Assembly (NCBI GenBank): GCA_030062745.1
Contig: CP099841.1
Coordinates: 25,919,398 to 25,983,397 of the forward strand
Source: Capitulum mitella
Lineage: Eukaryota; Arthropoda; Thecostraca; Pollicipedomorpha; Pollicipedidae
Reading direction: 5' to 3'
DNA length: 64,000 nt
Shown: piece after piece, positions 36,731 to 48,547 of the stretch
Layout: the number at the start of each line of letters is the position of its first letter
How positions within the stretch are numbered: position 1 is the first letter of the stretch
The notes under the pieces: model-generated
What the model was told of the DNA's origin: nothing
What the model saw: only the letters and a program-made list of their open reading frames with translations
Databases searched by the model: none
Program-made: the position numbers and the translations under genes

Positions 36731-38480
36731 AGGCCATGTGGTCTTCCAACACGACAGTCTCCTGTCGCCATCGGCCCCCGTCATGCGCTCTGACGTGTCC
36801 GCCGTCGCTAGAAGGCAGAGGTGAGCCAGGTGCGCCCTCGCGGCTTCCTGACGCAGGAGACGGCCCAGCCGGCGCCGGCCGGCCGGGGACAGGGGTGAGC
36901 CAGGTGGGGCCGGCGCCGTCGCCGACCGCCCGCCGACTGATATCTCACCCCGTCGCGCATGTCACCGCCGCTGTTTGTTGTCGCAGCCGCCGACGGCCGT
37001 CGCGCCGTCGCCGCCTTATTATTTTTTATCGGCGCGCCGTCGGCCGCGCTATTCTCGGCGCTGGCATGTGGGCTGCGTCAGGCGAGACCTCGGCTGACCT
37101 GACCCGACGCGCCGTGCCAAGCGGCGCCCGCCCGCGGCGCCGCCCCGGGCGGTCCGTCGGCGACCGACGACGCCGCCGTCGGCCGCCGGGCTTGACCTGC
37201 ATCGACGCCTGCGACTCGGACCAATCACATTCCGGCGGCGGCCGCGCGGCGCCCGGCGCATTGCAGCGCCATTATTGGTCGGGCGGCTAATTCGCCCGCT
37301 GAAAAACACCCATTACCGTCAAAAATTGGCTGCCCGGCGTGTCAGATGTTATTACAATGGGCCGAGCGGGTGACACGCGCGTCTCCGCCGGTGCTGACAT
37401 CTAGCGGCGCTATTTATTATTCATGCGGAAAACAGGGCGAACACAGGCCGCGACGTCCGGCTCCTTATTCATTACATCGATGGTAATAATCTAGCGGGCC
37501 GCGCGGGCCCGGTCGGCCGGCGCGAGCCTGGCCCGCGAGGCCGCGCACGGAGCAGCTATATCCGGGCCGGCTCGGCCGTCTGATTGTCCGCAATTCCGGC
37601 CGTAATAACTGTGTTCGCGCCCGAGCGATAAGATGTGAATTTCCCCCGCATGAAAAATACTCCCGACGTCTGGCGCTACAAATTACAGCGCGAGGGTCAC
37701 TGACCCCCAGATTACGACTCCGAATGCCCCGGTGAAAATCCACAGCCGGCACGATCCGTTCATCATTCGCTCCTCCGTGGGTAGGCGCGGCTGCCGACCA
37801 GACGAAGTTCTCGTCGCCTCGTCGTTTTACCTGTGCTCCTGGTGACCCAGAGCCTGGATGCCCTGTGACCCTCCGGTCGTCCCACGCTCACCCCTGTCTG
37901 CCGGCGGCGACCCCTGCATTCCAGCGCGCGCCAGACGCCCCGACCTTGACACGCCACCGCACGGGAGCTGACCCCGCGCCCGGTCAGCGTCGGCTGACCC
38001 GTGGGTCGCGTGGCCGGGTGGCCGGCGCTCGCGGCCGCGGAAAGCGCGAGTAATCGTGTCCCTCCGGCTGGTGCCGGAGCCGGCGCCCGGGACAGGCCGA
38101 GCCGGCGCCGTCGACCGCCGGAGACGGTGCCGCCGCGCCGGACGGCTCCGACCTGCTCTGATCCATTAGTCGAGCGTTGAAAATTAGGCATTTGCAGTCG
38201 ATCACTGCCGCCGGTGGCCGCCGGCCGGCCCCCCACGGAGCGCCGGCCGGCGACCGCAGCGCCGCCAGGCGGCCGCCGCGGGAAGCGCCGAGCGGCGGCG
38301 TTCATCAGGGCGTCCCGCCGGCGCGGGCCGCGCCGGCCGCCCGGGAGGGCTGTTTGTTGCGGTTTAAAGGCGTGAAGACGTGCCCGGCGTGTCGGCTCTT
38401 GTTGACGGCGATGCGTTGTGAGGCTGATGTATGCCGGAGAAGCGGAGTCGGCTCGACTGGGAGAGAATAAACGCGGCTAT
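36730..38480. other. Largest GC-rich island block, with embedded motif words
   Basis: About 1.75 kb of CpG-rich DNA. Near its left end GGTGAGCCAGGTG occurs at 36820-36832 and again at 36894-36906. Inverted CCAAT words stand at 37221-37225 and 37274-37278 (as ATTGG). AT-rich words follow between 37,290 and 37,500 (CGCTATTTATTATTCATGCG at about 37408-37427, TCCTTATTCATTACATCGATGG near 37461, GGTAATAATC near 37481). A perfect IR1 palindrome is at 37694-37706. Many overlapping ORFs (up to 208 codons) are compositional. Confidence 0.55.
37694..37706. promoter_or_regulatory. Perfect IR1 nuclear-receptor palindrome (EcR/USP-type consensus)
   Basis: GGGTCA, one base (C), TGACCC: a perfect 13-bp palindrome. 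It fits the consensus RGKTCANTGAMCY described for ecdysone-receptor/USP elements, and also the IR1 spacing used by other RXR-type heterodimers. It sits inside a CpG-rich island. Use in vivo is unproven, and whether the organism has ecdysone signalling is unknown. Confidence 0.4.
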
Positions 38481-38999
38481 TTGTGGGCTTTTTTAGTGGG
38501 ATTTCGGAGCGAGAGAGGGCATGGCTCACGATGCACCGTTCACGCATGATTATTGGGCGGGAGGCGTCGGCGGAAGATTCATCGACCTCGTTGCAGTCGT
38601 CAGTTGTAAAATTTACTCTAGCTGGTAGCGCGTTTTGCTATTCCGCGTTAAGTTAAAGCCATAATAAAATGCGTTGTCTATTCCATTTCTCGTGAGTACG
38701 GACCTGTAGAAACAAGACCTTCATTGGGCGTTTTATGCGTTTTGAGACATTTTTACCAAACACAAAGGAAAGACGATCTCCTGCTTTTGAGTTGCATCGG
38801 ATCTCCCGCAGCCACTTCTAGCGCATTCACACAGGACTTTGCCATTTTAGGCTGATAATTGGGATTCTAAGGTCTTTTAAGTTCTTTTCTACCATGCAAC
38901 ACACATGCTTGACGCTAAATTCCGCAAATGTTGAGAAAGAAACGTTTCTTTGGGAGAAAAAAAAACGTTTCTTGCGCCCTCTCAGGCGCACTCAATGCA
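38481..38999. other. AT-richer spacer
   Basis: No recognised features. A near-duplicate AGAAACGTTTCTTTGGGAG / AAAAACGTTTCTTG pair lies at about 38938-38973. Confidence 0.45.
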
Positions 39000-39620
39000 A
39001 GCACCAGTAGCCGGCAGCGCTGTCCGAAGCCGCTGCCTGAGGCGGCGCGAGAGTGAGAGGCGTATCCAGCGGTAACAAGGGCGCTAACGACGGGCACCCC
39101 TCTCACCGCCAGCACGCAGACGCCGACAGGGAGCCGACAAACTGGCAGCGAAAGCTGCCTCGCCGCGCCGACCGGTGTGACATCTGGTTAACCAGCAGCG
39201 CGCCGGCAAACAATGGCACTCCGACGGCCGCGGGCCTGCCCCTTCGACCCCCCTGCGCGCTGCGGGCCACCCCCGGGCGCCGGGGGCCGGCCCCCGGCCG
39301 ACCGCGCCGCGCCATCTTTGTCCGGCGACCCCGATCCATCAGGCGGCGGCGACTGCCGACCACGACGCTCCAGATTAATTCCCGACCAATTTAGAAATTA
39401 ATAACGGCCCCAGTTTCGATCGATCACAGCTGGCAGCACAATTGGATCGATCATTGCCGGCCATTCGGCACGAGATGACGTCACGGCGGGCCGGACCCCC
39501 CCCCCCTGGCCTCCCGCGACCCTGGCCCCCCGGACAGCGTCCAGTCGCCTCAAGCCAGACCGCCCGATGCCCGGGTAGGCCGCGGCGGACTCGGCTTTTC
39601 GCCGGCAGATTGTAAAGATT
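39000..39620. other. GC-rich island
   Basis: CpG-rich with an AT-rich inset at about 39370-39460 (CCAGATTAATTCCCGACC, TTAGAAATTAATAACGG, CACAATTGGATCGATCATTG) and a perfect CRE at 39476-39483. A C-run lies near 39497-39507. ORFs are compositional. Confidence 0.55.
39476..39483. promoter_or_regulatory. Perfect CRE palindrome TGACGTCA
   Basis: TGACGTCA followed by CG, the palindromic site of CREB/ATF factors, in a CpG-rich context as is common for active CREs. No gene start is identified beside it. Confidence 0.35.
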
Positions 39621-40480
39621 GCGGGCGCTTCTTGAGGAGTTTTGATTGTTCTCCTGTGGTTCTTCCCCAGAGTCTCTACAACTTTTAACGCTCTCCTTTT
39701 ATTTCTGATTGCTTGTTTGTCTTCATTTCGGGAAAAGTTTCGTGCTATCAGGGGACGTTAAGGACCAGATTTTCACCATCCGTCTTAATTATCAAACATT
39801 TGCCTCGAGATTTTTTAGTACAACGAGGGATCAATCATACAGAGGCAACGTCTTCTTTTTCTGCTTAATGGTCGTTGGCCTCCAGGCGGTGTGAAAGGCG
39901 ACCGTAGAGGTCGTTTTGTGACCAAAGGACTGTAAACACGTGCGATGTCTGTATGTATGTTGTGCGTTCGTGTTATGATCGTTTTTATTTTCCTTAATAA
40001 AATCAACAGGCAGCGGTCTCCGGAAAGATCTGCAAGATCATAACTATTCAGCAACTATGCCTTTTTATACGCGTCTTGTCTCTTGAAAACCACACATCTA
40101 CGAGTTGGACACTTTTTGGCCTCAACCACAACAAATTGAAGTAACTCTCCTTTCAGGCAATGACCAAAGGGTCTCGTGCTCATTAATAAAAACACAATGC
40201 ACCAGCTCATAGACAGCATCGCATTCACTCATTTCACGACGCAATATATTGAACTGCTTCACTAGTTGCTATAAATATTTCTCCATAAGGCTGTAACGGT
40301 CCTGAATGGCGCCTTCAAACCCAACAAACCAGTCTGTACTGACACGAGCGCGCGATGCGCCTTTCCACGCGGCTCACCCACAACAAAAGCACCTTGGGAG
40401 AGTGACGGCTCGGCGCCGGCGCTCTCATACAATTATGCTATTATTTATTTCTCGATTGCTCCAGATTACACAAAAACCGT
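39621..40480. other. AT-richer spacer
   Basis: Nothing recognised. Confidence 0.5.
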
Positions 40481-41560
40481 AAGGTGAACGCTCCTCCGGT
40501 GCCGACCGCGTTGACCCCATTACACCGGCGGTCGGCGGGCGGCGGCCGTTACCGCCGGGTCGGACGGCCGCTCGGCGGCGCAGTTTCGACGTCTGCGGTC
40601 GGGGAAAACGACTACACGAATGCTTCGATTCAATGCGACCTATAAATCACGCTATGCTGGCAGAGGTTAATGACATGAAAAAGTACGCTCTCCAGACTAA
40701 TGATGGGTCCGGGGAAGAATGCCGTGTGTGTTGGATGGTCCGGCTGAGTCTCCGGTGGTCCCGGCCCGGAGATGCTGTCTGTGATCGGTTCAGACCTTTT
40801 GGAGAGGACCCTCTTGCCTCAAACTGCTTCGCGTCGGCGTCTTTTGATGCGCTGAAATCCACTGCATTAGCAGTGCGCAGTCATCTCTCCCATGGAACTG
40901 AATGGATGTGGGATACTGATCTAACCACAACTTGCAACACTCGTTCCTTGTCACCTAAAAACGGCAATGAAGGTAACGTACGTGGCCATTCGAGATGGAA
41001 AAGCCGGCTAGTGCTGTGACGATCGCTCGCGGTCTGATTTGCGATGTTTGAGATAGCGCTCCCCACTCGAAGGCGCCATTCCTTTAGTTTTATTAAGATC
41101 TCTCCGGTCGTGCAAAGGACTGCAGCGAGCGAGATCTTAAGGGCCCTTGCCAATCTTCATAAACGCCATGCAGGCCGGGCCGGGGAAAGACGGAGGCGCG
41201 TGCTCGGCGACCCCGTGCTGACCTGTGACCCGGCGTGGCCGCGCCAGGTCACCGGTCGGCTGTCGCTTTCCTCTGAAGTCGCCGGCCATCAGGCCGCGGG
41301 CGGCGGACGCCTCAGACGCGAGCGCCGGCGGCCCGTTTGATCCTTTACCCCAACTGGAGCCAATCAAAAGGCCGACAACGGCTGAATAGAAATATCCCAG
41401 GAATCCGCCATTTAAGATGAGCTAATGAACTATCGATGGCGCCGACACGGGACGAAAATCGAAAGTCATCGTCCCCGGCCGCCGCCGCGCCGTACGCCGT
41501 TGCTGTTAAAAGCCCGGACCGCGGGCGCCTGTGCCCGGCGCCTCCCTGTGGGCAGGCCCT
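40480..41560. other. Two GC-rich islands with a spacer
   Basis: A short island at about 40490-40615 and a longer one at about 41160-41560, separated by DNA of intermediate composition. A 128-codon + strand ORF at 40633-41019 in the spacer has Met, Trp and Cys-rich content but no motif I recognise, and minus-strand ORFs overlap it. No gene call is made. Confidence 0.4.
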
Positions 41561-42240
41561 GAATGCCTCGTGACAGAGTAACGTAGAAAACCGGTCGCCT
41601 GGGAGACTGACATCAAACGAACAGCGAAGTCCAACCGCGGCAGTGAACGGTTTGTGTTGTCCGCTCACATGAATGTCACCCGGGGATTTTCGCATGCATC
41701 GGCACTTGTTGAGCACTTTGTCAAAGGAATTTTCCATAATTTGTGCCATAATCATTTTGAGTGGGTTTGCAAATAAACCTTGTAAATGCCTTCCCTCCAA
41801 GGTCCATTGTGCGTCAGGAGCAATATGTCTAAAGTGGCTGATCACTGCGACGAACAAAATCATATTACCCGATACCTGTGACCGGCGACATTACGCAAAG
41901 AGAACAGCATTTTGTTTTGTGCTTACTGTATTATTTGCTTGCTGTTGTCGGTGTCAGAGGTGGTTTAATCGGCGACTGCTGCAGTGTACGATTTCGTCGT
42001 CCTTTCATGAGATAATAATAATGGTTTCCTTGACTGACAGTAGAAACACGAGTTCAGCTTTGTTAACTATAGTTTCCTTTGTAGATAAATCCTCGCTTTT
42101 CCCAGCGGTTCCAGGAGCAAAATCCTTGAGCTGCGCTGCGCCACCCGTATCCCGTTCCCGCATACGGCACCAAACAGGCCAAGTCCAATTTAAGAGCTTC
42201 GCCATTTTTCACGATGGCTCGCCTATAATCAAATTAACAT
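41561..42240. other. AT-richer spacer
   Basis: A 193-codon ORF at 41673-42254 (+) overlaps a 172-codon minus-strand ORF. Its product is rich in Cys, Ser and Ile without a visible domain, and no splice signals were found around it. Unexplained but not convincing. Confidence 0.35.
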
Positions 42241-42570
42241 TAAGTGCGCGGTGAGCGACCTCTCCTGAGAAAAGAGGCGTGTCTGCCGGTATCGCCCCGC
42301 CCCTTTCCCATGCGGCCTCCAAATTGGTCGGGTCAGAGTAATGCGCGCGGCGTCCAGCGAGCGGCCGCCGGCCGCAGAACCTGATGGTACCTCTCGCCCG
42401 GGGCTAAACCGCCCGAGCCCGCGGGGCCAATACGCGGCTCGCCGCCTGGGGTCCAACCGGGAGCTCTCAGGAGCGCCCTGCAGCCTGGGGCACCGAGGAG
42501 CGGCCCGCGTGAGCTCTCGGGCGGATCACAGCGACGACCTGAGTCGTCGAGAGCAAGACGGGAAGATGGG
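42240..42570. other. GC-rich island
   Basis: CpG-rich, with a left edge TATAATCAAATTAACATTAA near 42222-42241. ORFs on both strands. Confidence 0.5.
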
Positions 42571-43960
42571 TGAAACTTCGAGTTTGATCGAACTGGCCGT
42601 TCTCGTATTCAGGACGAGCTGCGTCTCTCACGTGTGTCGGTACCGTAAACCGTGCATAGTGCTCGGAGCTTGTCAGACAAACCAAAAAGGCTTTAAGATT
42701 TCCTTGGAGGACATAATAAGTTCTCTGGAAGATGAGGGGATGACGTACACGACACGCGTTAACAGACCAATGAATAATATGGCATTTGTCCACGGTGCTG
42801 TATAAGTTATGATTTCTACTTAAAATGACTAATCATCCAGATTTTCTCGGGAGTGATTTTCTTGAGCACAGTGCGTTTGAGTCGAGTCGACCGTGGTGAT
42901 TTTCTCACGCACACATCATTCGATTACAATCATGCTCCGCAAGGCATCAGACGACATATGGTCAACAACACAATCCCGGTCTGGTCATTGTTATCGTCAT
43001 ATAATGCTGCCTGTACGAAGAGACTATCAAAGAAATCATTAATAATTCTTGACATCGTCGATTAAAATCCCATGATAATTAGTGCTACAGCAGAAAATGG
43101 GAATTATCGCCATTATTGGCATCGTTAAAAGGCGGAAACTGGAACCATTTGTAATTTCTGTTTAGGTGATGTTTTGCCAGACGTTTACTTTTATACCTTA
43201 CGGCCACGAATGGCACCATCAATTAGCGATCAAACATGTATTAAGTCTCGGCATAACCTATTTAACGTCGCATTCTTGCCACGCTGTTTCGTAGTTAGAC
43301 ACAGAGCACGGACAAGTGTTACGTGAGAGACGCCTGGCCACGTGTGACTGTCTTCCTTGACCGTTTAGGGTCCGACAGGCTATTTTTCTTCAGCTGCCTC
43401 GCTAGCATTTTATGTTGAACTTTGATGGGCTGGTATGTCCTCTTGAGTGATGCTCGAATCCAGCGCTGTGGCTTTCTGAATTTATTATAGTGACTGCGGT
43501 CTCAATAATTAAGTGGTGCGAACACGGATGGGTGCATTTCTAGCATGTGAGCTAAACAGCGTTGTAGTCGCGTATGTCGATCCCCTCCCCTCCATGATCA
43601 GGGCGGCGCTCGGGGCCCTGGTGTTCTGGGATTGTCCCGTTGATAATTCATGTCCTGCCGTTCATCCCAGCAACTGGCCATCAAACATCACAGCCGTAAG
43701 CACCAGGGGAGATTGCTATCAGTGACAAACTTCCACACGTTTCAGAATCTTTGCGCAAACCGTCCCGATATCACACGGTCCAACTGCCGAGGCGCAAGTG
43801 TGCTTCTTCATGCAGCGCGAAGAAAGAGCCTATCGCTTCGTCAACGCTCAAAGCCGCCCCATCTGAATTTCAAATTTCCACATTTGCATCGCAAAGTGAC
43901 GATCCAAACTATTAGCTTCCAGAAGTCGCGTATGAATAGTTGAACCGAACTCCTGCGCGA
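42571..43960. other. AT-richer spacer
   Basis: No recognised features; several short ORFs on both strands. Confidence 0.5.
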
Positions 43961-44560
43961 ATGCAGGAACACCTCCGCGGTTCCGCTCCGTCAGGTGACG
44001 GCACATCCCCCGTCGCCACCGCAGAGACTCCCGGCGCGGAACTCGACCTGGCTCGACCCCAGTTAACCCAGACCGGGCGTCGGTAGCAATGTCCTGACCC
44101 CCGACACCCCCTGGTCGACCCCGTGACACGCGCACGTGGGCCGACGACCCGGCGCGCGGCCACCTTCAAAGCCGCCCCGGCGCCGGCGGGCGGCGCCGGC
44201 ACAAACAGCCGGGCCGCGCGGCCGCTTTGTGAAAGGGTCCGCTGTTTTGTCGAGGGGTCACCGCCTTCCTGCGGAGGGGGTCAAACGGGGTCTATAATTA
44301 ACAGCTGATCAGTGGGGGATGCTGGCGGGCGCGACCTGCGATGACCCCAGATGCGTCGCTGGGCTGTTCGGCGCGGCGGGGGTCAGTTGTTGAAAGCGTC
44401 TTGATGCAGTCGGTGATAATGTGGGCCAGAGCGCTGGCAGGCGCTGCCGGTTCCGGAGGGTGGTCCGTTCGTGGCTGCCAGCGTCGGGGCCTCCAGGACG
44501 GCTAGAGGAGGCGGCGACTGGCGCCGCGCCGTTTGGCGAAACCGTGAAGTGTTGTAGGCG
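43960..44560. other. GC-rich island with many GGTCA/TGACC words
   Basis: TGACC or GGTCA occurs near 43994, 44094, 44118, 44256, 44278, 44342 and 44380. A DR4-like pair (GGGTCA, four bases, GGGTCT) lies at 44278-44293. The AT-rich word TATAATTAACAGCTGATC near 44293-44310 follows immediately. ORFs are compositional. Confidence 0.5.
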
Positions 44561-44880
44561 TCAGGTCTAAATGTACTGTTGTTAAGAACCGGATTCTGCA
44601 AGCGTTAAACAAATCATGAACATTTTACCGGCGGAGGAGGAGATTCCGTGTACCTTTAACAATCCCTGACGCATTGGTTCTGTGTTATACATCGACATCA
44701 TTCCACGTCACATCATTCAACGGCCATTGTCTTCATCTAACCCTGCTTCAGCCTCTTCAATATAATTTTAAAGCAGCAAACTGGGGAGTTAAGCGTCAAC
44801 GTCTCACGGACCTTTGTATGTCTCAAGACCAATGCAGACGCCCAGCTACACTAATATCGCCGTCGATTCTCCTGCAAGTC
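44561..44880. other. Spacer
   Basis: AT-richer DNA. A + strand ORF entering the next island starts here at 44674 but is not protein-like. Confidence 0.4.
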
Positions 44881-45010
44881 AGGCTCCCCGGCACCTCTGA
44901 GAGATCCCTGTACGCCGCTCCTGCCACCGTTGACAGCGCCAGTCCATCCACTCTGGATATGGCTTGTCCCGTCTGGGGAAGCGGGTGCTGTCTGGGTCCC
45001 TTCAGGAGAC

Positions 45011-45110
45011 GGCAGGACCAGCCTGGGGATGGCCGGTCCCGCCTAGGGGCGGCAGGTCCCGCCTGTGGACGGCGGGCCCGTCTGAGGGCGGCCGGTCCCG
45101 TTGGGCGGCG
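45011..45110 (+). repeat. 20-bp tandem array, about five copies
   Basis: Units beginning GGCAGGACCA, GGCCGGTCCC, GGCAGGTCCC, GGCGGGCCCG and GGCCGGTCCC start at 45011, 45031, 45051, 45071 and 45090. Spacing is 20, 20, 20 and 19 bases. Confidence 0.9.
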
Positions 45111-45253
45111 GCCGGCGCGGCCGCCGCTGACACGCTCACCCTGCGCCCCATCTGCCGCCCGCTCGGCCAGCTGACGCCGAGATTCCACAGGCGTCATCAT
45201 TACGGCGTCACCGGGCCGGGCGGCGACGCCGGCCGACCCAGCTGACACGGCGG

Positions 45254-45305
45254 CGGTCAGCGACCGTGACCGGCCGGACGCCCGCCGGTCAGTGACCGTG
45301 ACCGG
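45254..45305. promoter_or_regulatory. Duplicated GGTCAGTGACC-type palindrome
   Basis: CGGTCAGCGACCGTGACCGG at 45254-45273 recurs with one change at 45286-45305, a period of 32. The second copy contains CGGTCA, G, TGACCG, a perfect 13-bp IR1 palindrome (45286-45298). It is close to, though not exactly, the EcR/USP-type consensus because its outer bases are C and G. It may be receptor-binding DNA or simply GC-rich palindromic sequence. Confidence 0.35.
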
Positions 45306-45460
45306 GCGGCGGCCGCGCACCGGGCCACCCCGACGGGTCGGCGCTGTCCGGCCGGCCGCGCGGAGGCTGCGACGACGGCACCGGTGGCAGCTTCCGTCAG
45401 TCGGCAGAGGAGGCGCAGAGCTTGCTGGAGGTAGCCGGACGGGAGCGATGACGCAGGAGA

Positions 45461-46130
45461 GGTGGAAGGGTAATACAGGGAAATAAGGAAAACGAGAGAT
45501 AGAGGGAACAGAGAAAGTAGCCAGAAGGAAAATGGAAAGGGAAGACGGACAAGCAAAATGACGACAATAGTGCAAAATTAAAAGAACGGTCAGTATTCCG
45601 AATTATTGTTGTAATAATATTCTAAATAGTCCTTTAAGGATAAATGCATCTCCCAGAATGATCCCTGTTTTTGTTTTCCTTGACGACGCATGGAATGAAG
45701 CCCACGTTAGGAATTAAGCTATAAAAACGACTTCAGAATTATCAAAAGATGTGCTACAAGTTTCCTGAAAGTTTTTTGGCCCTAAATGTGAAGAATCTTG
45801 CACACTTCTAAGCTTTCTAAAGAGAACGATATTTTAGTCGGCTTGTGGGAAATGTGAAATGTAAAATGCAGTGTGTATAAAAGGCTGAAGGATTAGTAAG
45901 AGTCTAGCGCTTGTTTTTATGACTAGGATTCTCTTGCATACAGTTTTGCATGTGTTCTTGCACCTGGTGGCCATGTTGCGATGCACCTGCTTTCCAAAAC
46001 ACAGCTCAGTACACGACATCATTGTTAAATTTTAAGCACGTATATGTTTGCACACCAGGCGTCTCTCAGCTACAACAGGCAGGTCGAAATCTCACGTCCG
46101 CTCTGCTCGATCGCGCAGTGACATCCAACT
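45461..46130. other. AT-richer spacer
   Basis: Nothing recognised. Confidence 0.5.
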
Positions 46131-46350
46131 CGATCTTCATTACACCCGCCTGAGACGCACGCGGGCCCAAGCCGTTCATTACGCGTTCAGGCTGGCGCCG
46201 GCCGCGTGGGTGGGCCTCCTCAGACGAGGCTCAGGGCCGGCGCTCTCCGCTCAGCCTCCGTTCGCGACTCTGGTGGGCTCCAGCGCTGCCTCCCGGGAGA
46301 AGCTGGCCCGCTCTCCACGCGCCACCGCCTGATTTAATGAGGCTCTTTTA
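46130..46350. other. Small GC-rich island
   Basis: CpG-rich, ending in AT-rich words (CCTGATTTAATGAGG, TTTTATTATTAAACG near 46330-46360). No gene supported. Confidence 0.5.
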
Positions 46351-47690
46351 TTATTAAACGCCGGCGGCGCATTTTTAACTGCTGATTGCTGTTAAATTTT
46401 TGATGCGCGGAAGGGTGTTGAGCAGGCGGCCCTTAATCCCGTCATTTGTTCCGGCCACAGATAACAGAGACCCGGGGTTGTCGTTAGTGCAGCCGAGGAT
46501 GAAAGCTGAGAGCAGCACTCTGAGCTACTCACTCAAATTAATCCGCCGGATTGACGGTCTACACGCACCGACGACCCTTCGATGGAACCGGAGCGTAACA
46601 GGCTTGCGGGGAAGAGAGAAAATATTTTTGCCCCGTTCAGGTGTAGAGTTTGAGCTATTGATCAAGCAGAGCTTTTCAGTCAACCGTCTCGGTAGGAACA
46701 GTGAGAGCTTGCGAAGTGCTTGGAGATCAAAACGTCCCAGATCCATAGGCTTTGCCTTGGCACGGCGGGGAAGAAGTCATAGCGACGTACGATGAACTAG
46801 CTAGGAGTACGGAAATATTTATAGCTTGCAGTCGTCAAAGGGAATATAGAACAATACTGCTGACGACAGAGATGATTGATTATCTTGGGTAAAGCAAAAC
46901 AAAATGGTAGACGCCAATACAAAGTGCCATCTTGTGTCATTTTGGAAAAAAACAGTTGTATGGGCAGTTCGATACTTGAATTAAAGCATAAACCTACATA
47001 CAAGTGAATCGCATATTTAGAATCAATGTGCCGAAGACTTCCAGCACCGTTGTTTTCCAACAAATGCTGTTTTCACACCCTCTCCCCATCGTGGGACTGT
47101 ATGACTTCAAATTGCATGCGTCAAGTTGTTTTGTTGAAAAATACATATAACATAAGAAAAATGTGTTTTTGATGCATTGTTCAAAAAGTTTTAAGACACA
47201 TCGAAAACTTTAACTTGAAAATCACGAACTGAGAACCTGCTGTGACGTTTAACTGACAACAGACATTCGCTAAGATACTTGCGCTCTTCTGCGATCATCT
47301 GACTTGTAAAACGGGGTTATGTCAGGAAACGTGGCACAGAAGTGTGTGTACTTGGTAAATGTTTCTCGTCTTTTCTCTTCTGTAACGTTTAACCCACAGA
47401 AATCGCAGCATTGCGAAATAAAGGCGTTCAGTTTCGCTATGGTGAATGTTTTCTATGATAGACTAAGCCCTAGTGCGTTGTATTAACCATTTGGTGAGTG
47501 GCACCCCTATAAGGAATCTTCTGTGCCAATGTCAGATCGTTTGCTATCTTCCAGTGGGTGGCATTCAGATTTGTGTAGCTTCTGTAGAATGATCCTTTCT
47601 TTCGTACACTCCTAAAACTGCTGCATTATCAGCTTCCGTGCGCTATAGCTGCACAAATGACTGAATGCGGAAAACTGGAGTACAATCGGT
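46351..47690. other. AT-richer spacer
   Basis: ORFs at 46400-46795 and 46525-46746 face each other on opposite strands; 46800-47690 has none of note. Confidence 0.5.
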
Positions 47691-48355
47691 CCCCGCCTCC
47701 CCTCGTTCTTTTGCCCGTGGCTACGCCGGCACTCATCTCAAACAAACGTCCACTCGCCCCTCTTTCGACGGTCCTGTCATCTGCTCACACCTGACACCTG
47801 ACACCTGACACTGGCACGTCGGCCGCAGCCGCCCGACTCTCCGTGTCATCTGCGCCGGCGGCGGCGGCGGCGGCGGCTGCGGCGGCCCGGCGGCGGCGGC
47901 GGCGGCCGAGGCGCGCGGTCGGTCACCGACCACGCGCCCGGAACGCTGACAGATGGCAGAAAAATGGCCCGGCCGCCGATTGAAAATAGAGTGGAAAATC
48001 TGACGGAAAATCGTGTGAAACGAGCGACGCGGGTCATCCACCCGGCCATCTGGCCGGCCGGCGCCGGGCCGCTTCCGGAGCGGCGGCGGCGCCGACCCGG
48101 CGCCGGCGGCCGGCCGGGTCAGCGCGGCCGCGCCCGTTAGCGGGCCACCGCAGGCGCGCCGCGCCCGCGCTGGGAAGCGGAGACGGCCGGCCGGCGCGGG
48201 CCGCTCCCACGCCCGCCGCCGCTTCCGGTGCGGCCGACGGCGACGCTTCCGTCGGCGGCGGCGCGGCGCGCGGCAAAGGTCACGTCGTCGGCGGCCAGCG
48301 TTCGTGATCGCGCGGATTTTGGCAGTTGCGGTCGGCCGGCGGTGTTCAGCCGTCT
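47690..48355. other. GC-rich island with a tandem E-box trio
   Basis: Very CpG-rich with long GGCGGC runs at 47854-47915. At its left edge a transposon-like terminus (in reverse complement CGGCGTAGCCACGGGC, near 47714-47729) is visible without a partner. The 211-codon minus-strand ORF is Arg/Pro-rich and compositional. Confidence 0.5.
47788..47807. promoter_or_regulatory. Three CACCTG E-boxes at exact 7-bp spacing
   Basis: CACCTG occurs at 47788-47793, 47795-47800 and 47802-47807 as a short tandem of ACACCTG. CACCTG/CAGGTG is bound by Snail/ZEB-type zinc fingers and some bHLH dimers. It may be a small tandem expansion with no role. Confidence 0.35.
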
Positions 48356-48539
48356 GTCGGACATACAAGGTTGTTAGTCATTCGTTTATTTATTTCTTTT
48401 ATGCATCGCGACACTGCGGCATGAAAAAGGATTATGAGTGTGGATCAAACATTTTAGATATTAGATATTAGATTTTAGATACAGCCAGATGGAAGACGAT
48501 GGATGTTAAAAGAAAGACGTTGGATCGTTAGGGAGTTTC
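48356..48539. other. AT-rich spacer
   Basis: Contains a short ATTAGAT/TTTTAGAT repeat near 48452-48480 and nothing else. Confidence 0.45.
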
Positions 48540-48547
48540 CTTCAGTT

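Larger units (their letters stand above)
44880..45460. other. GC-rich island containing a 20-bp array and IR1 sites
   Basis: CpG-rich, with the 20-bp array at 45011-45110 and the duplicated palindrome at 45254-45305. The 250-codon minus-strand ORF at 44823-45575 crosses the tandem array, and a 166-codon ORF is open on the other strand, so neither is called. Confidence 0.55.

Noticed and set aside
44823..45575. 250-codon minus-strand ORF
   Set aside because: It crosses the 20-bp tandem array and the GC-rich island, and the opposite strand is open too.
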